A stretch of 64,000 bases of DNA from Peromyscus leucopus (GCF_004664715.2 NC_051071.1:6351231-6415230), one strand, 5' to 3'; positions 25,183 through 38,706 are shown, numbered from the stretch's first letter. Notes: a model not told the origin generated them from the letters alone. Translations and numbers: made by a program.

Positions 25183-25740
25183 TTCTTTAAATTTATATAG
25201 CTCTTTTTGCTATTTGTTATTGTTTTTCCTAGTATAAATGGGATTCCCCTCCCCCTTAATTTCTTTGTTGAATAGCTGCTAGTAGTTAATAGAAATGTTT
25301 CTTATTTGGGGTCACTGGGTTTATGTCCTTCAAGGTCACCTAATCTGATTACCAGGTCTAACATGTTTTTGTAGATACTTTAGAAATGTCTCTATAAAAA
25401 TCATGTTACATGCCAGCAAATCCAGGCAATTTCATTTCTTCCTTTCTTAATAGGATGTCTCTTATTTGTACCTGGGCAAGACTTTCGGTCCTGTGATAAA
25501 CAGTCATGAGCGTGGGCATCTTAGAGGAAAGCGTTTACACTTCTCTGCTGAGAATGGTTGTAATGCTGCCCTTTATTGTGCTGAAGTGCATTTCTTCTCT
25601 AATCCGTTGGCTTCCTTTTTTGAAAAGATGTTGATTTTTGTCAAATGCTTTTAAAGATGATATCAGATGGGACTCATCGTTACCTGAATTTAGCTAAATT
25701 TGGTGGGCCAAACAAATGATTTTAAAAATATAACAGTATA
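25183..25740 (-). mobile_element. old L1 fragment, antisense (continuation)
   Basis: The antisense L1 text resumes after the SINE, with 'ggtcacctaatctgattacc', 'ttcctttcttaataggatgt' and 'ggcaagactttcggtcctgt'. It is strongly diverged. Confidence 0.5.
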
Positions 25741-27179
25741 ATAATTTAACTATAAATCTATTGTAATGGTACTATTATTGAAAAATTTCATATGTAGTTC
25801 AATTCTTGTGTCTAAATATTTTCATTTTTAAGTAATGGCACTTCTGCTAAGAGTTGATATCCTTACCACAGTGTGATTCAAGCACATTTGCATTGCATTT
25901 TTATTTCAGTAATTAATTGGAAAATGAAGTGGCACAATGAGATATTTCCGGATCATCAACCTGTAAACTTGGGCATTGGTAGCTTGTATTTATTCTGCCA
26001 TTACAAATTAATTTTTGATATGGATGGTAAAACTACTTCCCTCTACTTTCAAATCCACACACAATTTGTTGTAATCATTGGTGTATGAACAGATAAGAAC
26101 CAGCCAGGAAGTTAATCCTGAATTGCAGATTGACTGAGTCATTTCCAGAGCCACTCTGTTTGGGGTTGGTGTGAAATATGAGTGCTGTGGATTAAGCTCT
26201 TGCATATTTTTGCATGAACAAAAAGCTGGTGAAAGCAAGTGAGAAGGTGGTTTGAACTGTGGCAGCTGAAACAGGTAAACTGCCTGCAGGGTGTTGCATT
26301 CCCACAACCACACCCATGCATACTGAAGAAATCTTCCTGAAAACATCTCAGCTGACTGTGCCTCCAACATCTTTAAATTCTCTCATGCTTTCAGTTATAA
26401 ACTCTGGAGTCTTTGAACTTTATCTATTAGTTTCCTTTGGTTGCATAGTTGATGTAATCTCCAAGTAGAATGCACAGGTAAATTTTAGATAACATTTTAT
26501 CTCTAAGTTCTTATAATCATTTCTTATAGCCTTTTGAAAAACAACAGAATCAGCACACAAAGGCACATATCTTCAAAACTAACCCAGATCTTTAAACATG
26601 GGTGTACTTCCATGTTCAAAGGGTAAGTTTCCTTTTCTTCCTAGTTTATAGAGGGTGAGAGTTCTGTTTTCAAAAATGAAGTAGATTCAACATTTACTGC
26701 ATTTCAATATTAAGGCATTGGCCAACTTATCAAAGTTGCTTATTGTGCTTCAGATTTATAATTAGAGTCCACAAATAGCTAGCTACTCCTAGCTATAAAT
26801 CTTTACAAACTGGACCCCAAGCATTGAAAGGGTGGGTTTTATTACATGACTCTTGAAATCTGACATTAAGCTGAAGTTTCTGAGGAGGTGCAGGTGTCTT
26901 CTTTACAAGTCTTGCTTGCAGATGAAGCTGGAGGATCTTTGCTTTTTTTAAAAACAGGATTCTAGCTCAGGTCCTGGATACCTTGGATTACTCAGGTTCT
27001 TTTTAGCAACAGCTTTTCTCTGTTGATCAGAGACAGTTTATCCACTCAGCATTATCAGTAAACAAACAATTAATAAAAGTTTTTTATTTTAATTCCAGTG
27101 TCATACATTGTTGGTTATCATAAAAAGAGAAGGGAAATATAGAACAAACAATAGCCTTTATTGTATTGTCTTCTTTTCT
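25741..27179. other. intronic DNA without recognised features
   Basis: Unique-looking and A+T-rich. Frames of 120 codons or fewer look random. Confidence 0.45.
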
Positions 27180-29045
27180 CTAAAAACAAGAGGGTCACAT
27201 AAATGATCCCTTTGCTTCCTTTGAGCCCATTTCTTTTCCTCCCTCTCTCCCTCCCTCCCTCCCCACCTCCTTCCCTCCTTCTTTCTTTATTTTATCTTCT
27301 CACATACAATTCATCCTGACTGAAGCTTTCCCTACCTCCACTTCTCCCATTTCTCCCCTACTTCCCCTCTCCACAGCTCCCCCACCCACCAGTGTCTCTC
27401 CTGAGAAAAGAACAGGCATCAGCATGACATAAGATACAATAACACTAGGCACAAACCCTCACATCAAGGCTGGCAAGGCAGCCCAGTAGGAGAAAAAGAA
27501 TGCCAAGAACAGGCAACAGAGTCAGAAATACCCCCATTCCCATTGTTAGGAGTCTACCCCAAATACCAAGCGAACAACCATAGCATATATGCAGAGAACC
27601 TAGAATAGATCCATGAAGGCTCTCCAATTGCCACCCCACTCTGTGAGCTCCCATGACCCCTGCTTAGTTGAGCCCATCAAAAATCAGGTATCCACAGGTG
27701 TGTGGATTTGTGTCTGGGTCTTCAATTTGATTCCATTGATCGACATCTGTTTTTATGACAATACCATGTGGTTTTTAGTACTACAGCTTTGTAGTAGAGT
27801 TTGAAATCAGGGATGGTGATACCTTGGGAAGCTCATTTATTGTACAGGCTTGTTTAATTGTCCTGGGTTTTTTGTTTTCCATATGAAGTTGAGTATTGTC
27901 CTTTCAAGGTGTGCTAAGAATTGTGTTGGAATTTTGATGGTGATCGTGTTGAATCTGTAGGTTGTTTGTGGTAGGATGGCCATTTTCACTATGTTAATCC
28001 TACCAATCCATGAGCATGGAAGATCTTTCTATCTTCTGATATCTTCTTCAATTTCTTTCTTCAAATTCTTGAAGGTTATTTTTATTTTATTTTTTAAATT
28101 TTTTTATCATGCAGGTCTTTCACTTGCTTGGTTAGAGTTACCCCAAGATATTTTATATAATTTGCTGCTATTGTGAAGGGTGATGTTTCCCTGATTTCTT
28201 TCTCAGTCTGTTTTCCATTTGCATATAGGAGGGCTACTGATTGTTTTGAGTTAATGTTGTATCTGGACACTTTGGTGAAATTCGTTATCAGCTGTAGGAA
28301 GGAGTTCCCTGGTAGAATTTTTGGGGTCACTTATATATATTCTCATATCTTCTTCAAATAATGATACTTTGGCTCCTTCCTTTCTAATTTGCATCCTTAT
28401 CTCCTACAGTTGTCTTTATTGCTCAAGTACTTCAAGTACTATATGGAGAGAATGGACAGCCTTGTCCTATCCCTGATTTTAGTGGAATTGCTTCGAGTTT
28501 CTCTTCACTTAATTTGATGTTGACTTATTGGCTTGCTGTGATTTGCCTTTATTATGTTTAGGTATGTCCCATGTATCCCTAATCTCTCAAAGACTTATCA
28601 TGAAGGAGTGTTGGATTTTGCCAAAGGTTTTTTTGGAATGTAATGAGATGATCGCGTGGTTTTTGTCTTTCAGTTTCTTTTTTATGGTGGTTTACATTGA
28701 CTAATTTCCATATGTTGATCTCATTCCATATGAGATCCCTGCATCTCTGGAATGAAGCCTACTTGGTCATGGTGGATAATCTTTTTATTTGTTCTTGGAT
28801 TTGGTTTGCAAGTATTTTGTTGAGTATTTTTCATCTGTGTTCATAAGGGGAATTTATCTGAAATTCTCTCAGTTAAATCTTTGTGTAGTTTGGAGTATTA
28901 GGGTAACTCTGGCCTCATTAAATGAATTGGGTAATGTTCCTTCTGTTATATTTTGTGGTATAATTTGAGGAGTATTGGCGTTACCTCTTCTTTGAAAGTC
29001 TGTTAGAATTCTGTGCTAAAACTGTTTGGCCTTGGCCTTTTAAAA

Positions 29046-29047
<2 letters not shown>

Positions 29048-29080
<33 letters not shown>
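29048..29080. repeat. (TATC)n microsatellite in L1
   Basis: About eight perfect TATC units. Confidence 0.95.
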
Positions 29081-29547
29081 ATCTATTTATCTTGAGAGAT
29101 TATAACGACTGCTTCTATTTCCTTAGGGGTTATAGGTCTATTTATAGTGTTTATTTGATCTTCATTTAACTTTGGTAAATGGTATCTATCAAGAAAATTA
29201 TCCATTTTCCAATTAGAGTACAGGTTTTTAAAGTATGCCCATTTGATTCTCCTGATTTTCTTGGTGTCTATTGTTATGTCCCCCTTCTTGTTTTTGATTT
29301 TGTTAATTTGAATGTTTTCTCTCCATCTTTTAGTTGGTTTGGAAATACTTTATCTTGTTGATTTTTCTCAAAGAACCAACTCATTTCATTGATTCTTTGT
29401 ATTGTTCTCTTTGTTTCTAATTTATTGATTTCAGCAGCTCTCTGTTTGATTATTTCCTACCATCTACTACTCTTGGGTGTGCTTAATTCTTTTTGTTTAG
29501 AGCTTTCAGGTGTGCTGTTAGGTTGCTTGTGTGAGATCTCCCAACAT

Positions 29548-29710
29548 GTTTTTTTTTTTTTTGGTTTTTCGAGACAGGGTTTCTCTGTGTAGCTTTGTGC
29601 CTTTCCTGGAACTCACTTGGTAGCCCAGGCTGGCCTCGAACTCACAGAGATCCGCCTGGCTCTGCCTCCCGAGTGCTGGGATTAAAGGTGTGCGCCATCA
29701 CTGCCCGGCT
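29548..29710 (-). mobile_element. B1 SINE, antisense, cricetid type, with target-site duplication
   Basis: The antisense B1 starts with T-rich tail, 'gagacagggtttctctgtgt' and 'gtgcctttcctggaactcac', and ends 'cactgcccggct'. CCAACAT flanks it on both sides (29541-29547 and 29711-29717). It inserted into the L1, so it is younger than the L1. Confidence 0.95.
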
Positions 29711-32060
29711 CCAACATTTTTTATGTAGACACTTAGTTCTATGAACTTTCCTCTTAGCACAGTTCTCATAGTGTCTCAAAAGTTTGGGTATGTTGTGTAT
29801 TCATTTTCATTGAATTCTGAAAGTTCTTAATTTCTTTCTTTGTTTCTATCTTGACCCAGTTTTCATTCAGTGGAGAGTTGTTCAGTTTCCATGAGTTTGT
29901 AGGCTTCCTGAAATCCAGCTTTAATCTATGGTGGTCTGATAGGATGCAGGGAGTTATTTCAGTTTTCTTGTGTCTGTTGAGACTTTCTTTGTGACTGAGT
30001 ATGTGGTCAGTTTTGGAGAAAGTGAGTTTTGGTGAAGTGCTCTGTAGATATCTATTAGGTACATTTGGTTCATAATATCTGCTAGCTCCAGTATTTCTCT
30101 TTTAGTTTTTGGCTGGATGTCCTTTACATTGGTGAGAGTTGGGTATTAAGTCTCCCACTATCAATGCATCAGGATCAGTGTGTGATTTAAGCTTTAGTAA
30201 TGTTTTATAAAAGTGGGTGCCCTTTCATTTGGGGCATAGATATTAAGAATTGAAAGATCATCTTGGTAGATTTTTTTTTTTTTTTTTTTGATGAGTATGA
30301 AGTGTTCTTCCCTGACTCTTTTGATTAGTTTTGGGTTGAAGTCTATTTTGTTAGACATTAGAATGGCTACACCAGCTTGTTTCTTAGGTCCATTTGCTTG
30401 GAAAACCTTCTTCCAACCCTTTACTCTGAGATAATGTCTGTCTTTGATGTTGAGGTGTATTTCTTTTATGCAGCAGAAGGATGGATCCTGTTTTGCATCC
30501 ATTCTGTTAGTCTGTGTGTTTTTATTGGGGGAATTAAATCCATTGATATTGAGAGATATCAATGTCCTATAATTGTAATTCCTGTTACTTTGTTGTTGGT
30601 GGTGTTGATTGTGGTGATGGTGATATGTGTGTCTGTGTGTGGGGTTCCCTTCTTTTGGTTTGGCTGGTGATTATTTGATGGAGATTATTTAATTCCTGTA
30701 TTTTCATCAGTGTAGTTATCCTCCTTGGGTTGGAGTTTTCCTTCTAGTATCTTTTGTAGGCTGGATTTGTGGATAGATATTATTTAAATTTGACTTTATC
30801 ATAGACTATCTTGTTTTTTTCCTCCTATGGTGATTGAAAGTTTGGCTGGCTATAGTAGTCTGGGCTGGCATCTGTGGTCTCTTAGAGACTGCAGCACGTC
30901 TCTTCATGCCCTTTTGGCTTTTAGAGTCTCCCTTGAGAAATCAGGTATAATTTCAATAGGTCTGCTTTTATATGTTACTTGCAACTTTTTCCCTTGCTGC
31001 TTTTAATATTCTTTGTTCTGTATGTTTAGTGTTTTATTATTTGGTGAGGGTACTTTCTTTTCTTGTTCAATCTATTTGGTGTTTTGTATGTTTCTTGTAC
31101 CTTTCTAGGCATGCTCTTTTTTAGGTTAGGAACATTTTCTTTCATGATTTGTTGAAAATATTTTCTGGGCCTTTGAGCTGGTATTTTTCTCCTTCTATTT
31201 CTATTATTCTTATATTTGTTTTTTTCATGGTGTCCCAGATTTCCTCAATGTTTTGTGTTAGGAATTTTCCAGATTTAACATTTTATTTGACTAATGTATC
31301 CATTTCTTTTGTTGCATCTTCCATGCCTGAGATTCTCTCTTTTCTCTATTGTACTCTTTGTGAAGTTTGCCTCTGTAGTTCTTGTTCACTTACCTAGATT
31401 TTTCATTTCCAGGATTTCCTCAGTTTATATTTTCTTTATTGTTTCTATTTCCATTTTCAGGTCTTGAACAGTTCTATTTATTTCCTTCAGTTGTTTGTTT
31501 GTTTTTTAAATTGACTGTCTTAGCCTTTTAAAAGTTATTTATTCATTTCCTCCAATTTTTTTGTTTGTTTGTGTTTCCCTGGATTCTTTTGATTGTCTTC
31601 TCCTCAATTCCTTTAAGGGATTTATTCATTTCCTTTTTAAGGACCTCTATCATCTTCATAAAGTTGGTTTGAAGGTCCTTTTCTTGTGCTTCAGCTGTGT
31701 TGGAATATTCAGGGCTTGCTGTTGTAAAATATTCTTTGGTGGTGACCTATTGCCTTGGCTATTGTTGATTATGTCCTTACACTAGCATGTAGTTTGGGGT
31801 GATTATAGGTCTTGGTGATGATTTCTGAGTTTGTCTTTGTTGAAAGGATGGTTTGTTCTTTGTTTTCTGTTTTCTCTGTTCTTTTGGCAGGTGTGGCCTC
31901 TGGTTGAGCAGGGTGTCTCTCCTTAAGTTGAGGGCTGGGCTGTGGCAAGAGGAGGGATGGAGGGATTGGGGATAGGGTTGGGTGGGGCACTGAGAGAGTT
32001 GAGGAGACCCTCTGGCAGGTGGCTTACCTGGACTTCTAGGGGCCTGCGTAGTGTATGATC

Positions 32061-34779
32061 AATCAGGGGTCTCTGCCCCAGTTGCTTTTGAGGACGTTTC
32101 AATGGACAATAACTGTGTTCTCCTACATCACCCTAGCCACCAGAACATACAAAAAAATCCTTTGATCAGAATAAGTCAGATAGGTCTCTTTAGAGGAGCT
32201 TTGGCCTCACTGGTAGGAATGGCAGAATTACATGCCCAACTCTTGAGAGTTTCTTGCTTTCCTTGTGTTGGCAGTTTAGAGACTCTAGAGACAGAAAGAG
32301 AGGTTGTAATTCCTCTTCCTACACAGGAGCAAATGTGTCTAGACACTACCAGTCCTTACAGGGGAGGGCAAAATTAAAGCAAGGTTTTCTACATGGCTCA
32401 TGCTAACCTGGACTTAGTGATCCTTCTGCTTCCTGGTCCACCTCCCCAGTGTTGTGATTCCAGGCACGCTGGGTTTATAAAACTGCTCTTCATAGTGCTG
32501 GTTTCTAACCTAGGTGAAGATTAAATTTACTGTGGTCTTGAAAACACCAGTTGTTGAGGCCTTTACTCATGTGTGCAGACGATGTTGACTGGGTGCTTCC
32601 GCAAGCACTTAGTAATAGTGTGAATGTCCAGGCCAGGAGAAAACCATTCCATGTATGAGGAGCTGTGGGTTTGCATGAAAGCCTCAAACACTAAAGCATT
32701 CTGGGAAATGAAGAAAGTTTGTTTCTCTTTTCCATTGATTAACCCCATGAGTAGAAGGACTGAATATGGCAGGTATTGTGAGTCTCCACTTCTCTCAACT
32801 CTAGGTCAGGGCTGTCTGAATGTTCCAGTGCTTTGAGGTAGAAAAATCTGTGTTTTTGGTCCATGGGGTTATCAGGCTACTTTCAGGGGAAAGCTGACAT
32901 ATGAGCAGTGGAGGATTGCCTTACTATTTAGAGGCTCTGTGTCCAGCTGGAAAATGAATATGGCTTTCTATCTCATTCACAGTGGATATTGGTGGTGTAT
33001 ATAGATCATACAAGCCCTGCAATGCTGAGTATTTTCCATAAGACATGCCACATTTGAAACCTCCCACTTCGTTGGTTTTTGCCCAGAGTTTTACACTGTT
33101 TTTAATTTTATACCAAGGTCATTAATAAATAAGGAAAACCACATGAAAGTAGCTTTATCTGTGAGTATAAGATAAACCTGTAGGAGGAACTTGGCAGGAT
33201 TTCTCCAGACTTCCAATCCAAGGTTGTCTGGATTATGCAGTGCTGTTTGATAGCAGAAATGATCACTCTTACACAAATCTGTTGTTTTGCTTTGAAAGCA
33301 AAAACCACAGCACTGCATATTGATGCATTCAGACAGCAGAAATTGAAGGTCTTTTGAGAGACCTTTAGTTATGGAATGTTAGCAATGAGTTTCATCTTGT
33401 GTATGTTGTGTTAGTGTTAGACAGTTGTGTTAGACAGTGTTGTGTTAGACAGTTAATGGGACAGATAGTGTTTTTTCTTAAGATCTTAGCATAATTTGGT
33501 AACTGTATGTATTTTGATAGGCAATCAATTGAAGTTTTGAAAAGTAGAATCATACTTGTATGCATAAAGCATATTGCATTAATTGTAAAAGCCATTTGAT
33601 TAAATGACTTAAAAATCACAAAGAGGCAAGCAATTAGAAAACTTTGATGATTAAAACAATTTAAGAACTTTTAAAAAATAGAATTTATTGTACCATACTT
33701 ACATGTGCAAAGCATTTTGCATTAATCATGAAATATATTTGAATGACATAAACTATTTCAAATATTATGCTTTTTGTTTATGAAAATCCCAGAGTGTCTG
33801 AGAGGCCATTGGAAAACTTGAAAGGTTTAGGAATGTGCCAGCTGGTGCTGTGACCAGTTTTCACCTCCACTGGAAGTGATTCCACAAAGCTATGAATGTT
33901 CTTTAAATCTAGGTGGTCAGGATTTTCTGTAGGAAGATTGTTCATGTTTGCCCATGTGTATGTATTTATGTACATTTTGATAACTTAAATATTGTATCTG
34001 AACAATGCCAAACACTCAACTGATTATTTAGTCAAGCAAATATTGAAATGCCACTTTGGCATTTCTGGCACCCAGGCACATGAGTTGTTCCTGTGAATTC
34101 AATCAAGAATCTCTTTCCATTGGAAAAGAGCCTATTCTTTTACACCCAATTTAAATCATTTAAATATTTCTATATTTTGGCAATTGCAATTTTTAGAATA
34201 TATAATAAAAATAATAGGATCATTGAATTGGAATTTAGAGCAAAGCCTGTGAAATAGAAACCTGTGAGCTGTTGAGTTTCATTAGGTAAAGACTTTAAAA
34301 ACGTGACCTGCGGATATAGACGTATGGGTGGATGTTCATCACCACATACACAGGAAAGTACTGTGGGAACGAGAAATACTATGGGAACTGCCTACTCAGT
34401 AAAGACAAAGTATTCTGGAAGCGTTATTGTAGGGATCTCAGTTAAGCTTCACCATCAGAAACAAAAATGTGAACCCAAAGTTTTCCAAAGTTATGAGAAA
34501 ATGAACAGCCAAAGTGCTTGTTTGTGTAGCACCACGGGGCCAGTGTGACCTTGATGGGAAGACATTTTCCAGACAAAGTTTCTGATAGTAGGCTTTCACA
34601 CTTCTCCAGCTGTACTCACGTCCCTGGATGGGGCATGGTACTATGCTATCATGCTATCAGGGTCACTGTCTTCCATCTCAGCAGGCCTCACTCACATTGT
34701 CACTTCTGATAGTCTACTGTAGCTTGGGAGCGTGGACAGCCACACTGTTTATAACTGTGTGTGTAAAGAAGAACTTTGA
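32061..34779. other. intronic DNA, mostly unique
   Basis: No L1 or SINE is recognised. There is a small tandem of GTTGTGTTAGACAGT-like units at about 33,405-33,455. The 81-codon frame at 34,303-34,548 and the 108-codon frame at 32,051-32,377 resemble no known protein and lack splice or Kozak support. Confidence 0.45.
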
Positions 34780-34943
34780 GCCGGGCGGTGGTGGCGCACG
34801 CCTTTAATCCCAGCACTCGGGAGGCAGAGCCAGGTGGATCTCTGTGAGTTCAAGGCCAGCCTGGGCTACCAAGTGAGCTCCAGGAAAGGCGCAAAGCTAC
34901 ACAGAGAAACCCTGTCTCGAAAAACCAAAAAAAAAAAAAAAGA
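34780..34943 (+). mobile_element. B1 SINE, cricetid type, with target-site duplication
   Basis: It starts GCCGGGCGGTGGTGGCGCAC, has a B-box-like GTTCAAGGCCAG, and the right end 'caggaaaggcgcaaagctac' leading to an A-rich tail. AAGAACTTTGAG-type copies flank it. Confidence 0.95.
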
Positions 34944-35027
34944 AAAGAACTTTGAGCTGTCCTTCTGTGAGTAAAGTGTCATCTCTGTGTATTTTGCCTT
35001 TATTTTCCTCTCTCTTTGGTGTGGAGC

Positions 35028-35248
35028 ATATTTACGTGTGTGTTTGTGTGTGAGAGCATTCACGTGGACTCAGAGGTTGACCTCTGGTGTCAACCTTACC
35101 CATCACATTGTTGGAGATGTGGTCTCTCCTGAAGCTGGAGAGCAGCAAGCTCTGGAGATTTGCCTGTCTTTGCCTGCTAGGATTACAGACATGTATGATC
35201 TGAATACAGGCCCTTATGTTTACCAACTCAACTCTCTCCCCAGTGCCA
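35028..35248 (-). mobile_element. B3-like SINE, antisense
   Basis: GT-rich start, 'gaggttgacctctggtgtca', 'ctgctaggattacagaca' and 'ccaactcaactctctcccc' at the tRNA-like head. Confidence 0.55.
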
Positions 35249-36059
35249 ATTTGGCCTTTTCAATATTTATTCTTTATTTCCCAGGTGTAGACTATACTTT
35301 GGATAATTGAACTTTTCTGTAATATAAGAACTGAAATAATTATGTTTTTGGTAGTTTGCCATAGGCATGCCCTGCACTTACTGATATCTTAACACATAAT
35401 GTGCATGATGAGCATTGTATGTATTTGTAATATTAATTTTGAACTTGATTCCAAGACGTATTCAGGATAGTTTCATGTTCTGAAATGAGCTGATTTTAAG
35501 GAAGCCGGGGAAGTTGAGAGTAGAGCAGAAGCACTTGAAAACAGACGATGACATCTCTGCACTCATTTATGGGGGTCTGTCATCAGTGAGGTTCAATGAC
35601 AGAAACCACACTCTCAGGAGTGGCGGGCCTGCCAGGGTTTCCGGGAGGAAGAAGCTGCTCTTCCTTAAGCAGAGCACCTAGAGAGGCACGAGGGTGGCAG
35701 AGGGCCCAGCAGGCTGTGTTCTTATCCTGGATTAGTCAAGGCTGCACCTCCTCTCTGAGATAAAAGGCGATAATTGGGCTGTGTAATTTGGCTGCTTACC
35801 TCCAGGGTTCATGTAACTACTCCAAGTCCCATGTATTCAGGAGCCACTGCAGCTCAGACTAGAGGGAGGAGACTGAGGAGCAGAATCCTCAGAACTTTAG
35901 GTCTCCTTGCTTTTCTCTGGGGCAGAAAATGGTGGATTTTATAGTTCTGCAAAGACTATACTCATTATTTGTACGGTTTCTCTGATTTTTCTACTTCCTC
36001 CCACTTTCCCTCTCTCTCTACTCCCTTACACTCCCCTTTAATTTCTTTCTTTTTCTTTT
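35249..36059. other. intronic DNA without recognised features
   Basis: Unique-looking. No exon or named repeat is visible. Confidence 0.45.
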
Positions 36060-36538
36060 TGTATTTGTGTGTCTGTGTGCATGTATGTGGGGAGTACATG
36101 TGTGCATGTGATACATGTGTGAGCGTGGAGGGGTACATGTGTACATGTTTGTGTGAGGTGTGTGTGTGTGTGTGATACATGTGTGCATGTGTGGGGTTAC
36201 ATGTGTGCAAGTTTGGGGGGGACATATGTGCATATGTGGGGGGTACTTGTGTGCATGTGTGTGTGGGGTTACATGTCTGCATGTTTATGGAAGCTAGAGG
36301 TGATTTCAGGTGGGTGTTGTCCTAGATAACGTTCCAATTTGTGTCTGAGACAGTTTCTCCTTGAGCCTCAGAGCTCACTGTTGGATTCTCCCTGATGGCC
36401 CTCCCCAACACCATCGCCCCCCCCCCCCCAGTTCTGCAGTAACCAAGGCTAGCTTTCATGTGCATTCTCATTATTCAAACTTAGGTCCTCACGGTTGCAT
36501 GACGGGCAGTTTGTCAACTGAGCCATGTCTCCAGCCCT
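36060..36538 (-). mobile_element. GT-rich repeat and B3-like SINE, antisense
   Basis: About 230 bp of ACATGTGTGCATGTG-type alternating purine-pyrimidine DNA precedes an antisense B3-like body ('caacaccatcgccccccc', 'aaacttaggtcctcacggtt') ending 'aactgagccatgtctccagc'. Confidence 0.6.
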
Positions 36539-36889
36539 CTGTGCCTCTGACCTTGACCATAGGTAGAATTAAGTACCTTATATGTCATTCATTGAACATT
36601 AAATGCTTTGAATTTAAATAACTGAGTGACTTTTCCCACATGTATGTCTTTTACCTTCATTTTCAGTTACAGAAAAGAAAATTGAATCCTTTAAATCGGG
36701 CAAATGAAAATTCACATTTTTGACTACTGGTATGGTTGGGGTATAAAAATACTTTAGCTGATTTCTTTAAAAAATATGTGTTTTACTTTCTAAAAATTAA
36801 AATACATCGTATTTCCCTTCCCTTTCCTTCAGCCCTTCTCTATGGCTTACTCAGGGTCTGGGGATTTCCGCTATGTCCAGCATGGGATA
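36539..36889. other. unassigned intronic DNA
   Basis: Short A+T-rich interval with nothing recognised. Confidence 0.4.
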
Positions 36890-37768
36890 TCTGGGGGGGA
36901 AAATCTACATACACTTTGCTCTTATGTCTGTTAACTTTATTCCTCTATGACAAAATTCTATCAGTTCAGCTACAGCTCGTCAGGCATTCAGGGCAGGAAT
37001 AAACCTAGATACACAGAGCTCTTTGTCCCTCTACTTTATTTCTCTGGGATGAAATCCTGTCTACACAGCTTCAGTTCCGTCCTGACACTCAGTCCTCTTT
37101 GTCCACTCATTTCCTGCCCTCTCATAGTGCTGCTAACAGCTAAGCTCTTGTGCTTCCAGCCTCATCTTTGTCCTGTTTCTTAGCTCTCCATCTCTACTTG
37201 CTCTCTACTCCTGGCTCTGATGAACTCTACAAGAGTTCTGCCTTACCATCTACAAAACCTCTGTGTTCTTCCCTTGTCCCTGGTCATGTCGTTCTGTCTG
37301 CCTCTACAGAAAACACCTATTTCTTCTCCCCATGGCCACTGAGGTTCCCTGCCTCCTCTGGAAGGTTGCTCTACCTTCCACCTTGATATGTAAAAACATC
37401 TTTTGTTCTCAGTCAATTGCTCTGGAGAGCCACTTAGGCCTCAAGGCAAGGGAATGGTCTGAGCTTTATTAGCACAAGAAACAAAGCTATACATCTCCAG
37501 CCAGCTTGTTTCCAAGGCTCAGTGGGGGAGTTAGTTACCTAGAAGTTCAGCAGGTCTGAGGAGCTGAACTGTTTGACAATTGGTCTGGGAATATTTGGGC
37601 ATGCAAGAATTTTGTACCAGAAGACAGCTGAAATACTAAAAGCTGGATAACAGCAAATATTCATAATAAATGGCTTGCCTTTTGACAGACCCTTGGCCAG
37701 TCAAAGTATAGCTTTAATAGACAATAATAATAATACATAATAATAATAATAATAATAATAATATATTC
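36890..37768. mobile_element. long LTR-like repeat, copy 1
   Basis: The interval aligns with 47,430-48,940 from 'gggatatctg' at the left to 'attcttgtgg..ccaca' at the right. Reversed, it would begin TGTGG. It lacks a segment of about 640 bp that copy 2 has. An (AAT)n run occupies 37,722-37,763. I read it as an LTR of a class II-like ERV; the family name is not certain. Confidence 0.55.
37722..37763. repeat. (AAT)n microsatellite
   Basis: AAT/TAA repeat with one interruption. Confidence 0.9.
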
Positions 37769-38105
37769 TTGTGGCCCGCCACAGTTCCCATGTACCTACC
37801 CCTTGCTCTCTGTCAAATTCATGCCCTCTATTTCTTTAATTGTTGTTATGTATGTGTGTTCACCTAAATATAGAAATATAAACTGCTAAGTCTGTATAAT
37901 GTTACTTGTATGTATATAACTTCAGGGCTGACCACTAGGTATTGGATAACCATTTTCAGGGCTCTTCCCTGGGAAAGATTATTTCTCCTCCCAGTTGTCT
38001 ATAGTTGTCTATAGTTTTTTTTTTTTATCTAGGGTTGAGGTCCTATGATATTTCCCTCTTCCATGTGAGTGTTTCCATTGGTATCATCATTGCTAGGTCT
38101 TGTTT
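37769..38105. other. unassigned intronic DNA
   Basis: Nothing recognised. It ends with GTTT, the left target-site copy of the next LTR. Confidence 0.4.
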
Positions 38106-38706
38106 TGTGAGACCAAAATGAGCCATCTTAGAAATAAGACCAAAATGCTTTCACCCTAAAATTAAGGCCTAAGATTTCTCCTTTTGAGAACAGGCCAGAA
38201 GTTACTGAGACCAGTCAGTTCAGATTCCAGAAACCAGGAAGTGTAAAAGTACAGAGTCACAAGGTAGTCAGGAGGTAATGGCTGCCGGACTATGGAATGT
38301 CCTCTCCCTGGCCCCCTAGGCAACTGCTTGACCATAGAATGTCCCAACCCTAGTTTCCATAGTGACTGTGTAATCACCAGATGCCCCCATCTGGGGGCAG
38401 CCAATGAAAAATGGTGGTGGGCAACTACTTCCTTAGAAGGAAAACTGAATTGTGATTTCTGGAATTCCTAGACACAAGCCAATCAGAATTGTACCTGTAC
38501 TAGCACCCCTAAATGATGTAACCTTGTGACTTTTCCCTTTAAAAACTGAACTTGCAGACAGGTGGCGCTTCCTCCAGCCTCCACTGCGTTGGATGTATTG
38601 GACGAAGTCCCTGCTAGGCTTGTATTGCTTTGATATCAGAATTAAACTTGCTTTTGCATTCCGGCATGCTCGTCTTTTGGTCTCTCTGTCACGATCTGGC
38701 ACAACA
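38106..38706 (+). mobile_element. solo LTR (ERV1-like), sense, with 4-bp target duplication
   Basis: A complete LTR from TGTGAGACCAAAATG to GATCTGGCACAACA (601 bp). It has a CCAATCAGA box near 38,479, TTTAAAAAC near 38,540 as a TATA-like site and AATTAAAC near 38,640 as polyadenylation signal. GTTT flanks both ends (38102-38105 and 38707-38710). A 4-bp duplication is typical of gammaretrovirus-like ERV1 elements. No internal viral sequence is present. Confidence 0.85.

Larger units (their letters stand above)
27180..32060 (-). mobile_element. L1 retrotransposon, nearly full length but defective, antisense
   Basis: Read on the reverse strand, the element runs from a 5' UTR (about 31,620-32,060), through ORF1 (about 30,830-31,560) and ORF2 (about 27,680-30,562), to a 3' UTR with a polypurine tract (27,235-27,290). 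The ORF2 endonuclease N-terminus is readable at 30,194-30,562 (MISLNINGFNSPNKN, DRHYLRVKGWKKVFQANG, LSILNIYAPNERAPTF). A late reverse-transcriptase segment is readable at 28,094-28,330 (YIKYLGVTLTKQVKDLH). Both ORFs carry many stops and frameshifts, so it cannot encode functional proteins. A B1 SINE and a (TATC)n repeat interrupt it. Confidence 0.85.

Noticed and set aside
30194..30562. 122-codon reverse frame as a separate gene
   Set aside because: It is the endonuclease N-terminus of the decayed L1 ORF2, already covered by the L1 entry.
34303..34548. 81-codon forward frame with fairly mixed residues
   Set aside because: No recognisable domain, no splice or promoter context; expected by chance in 64 kb.
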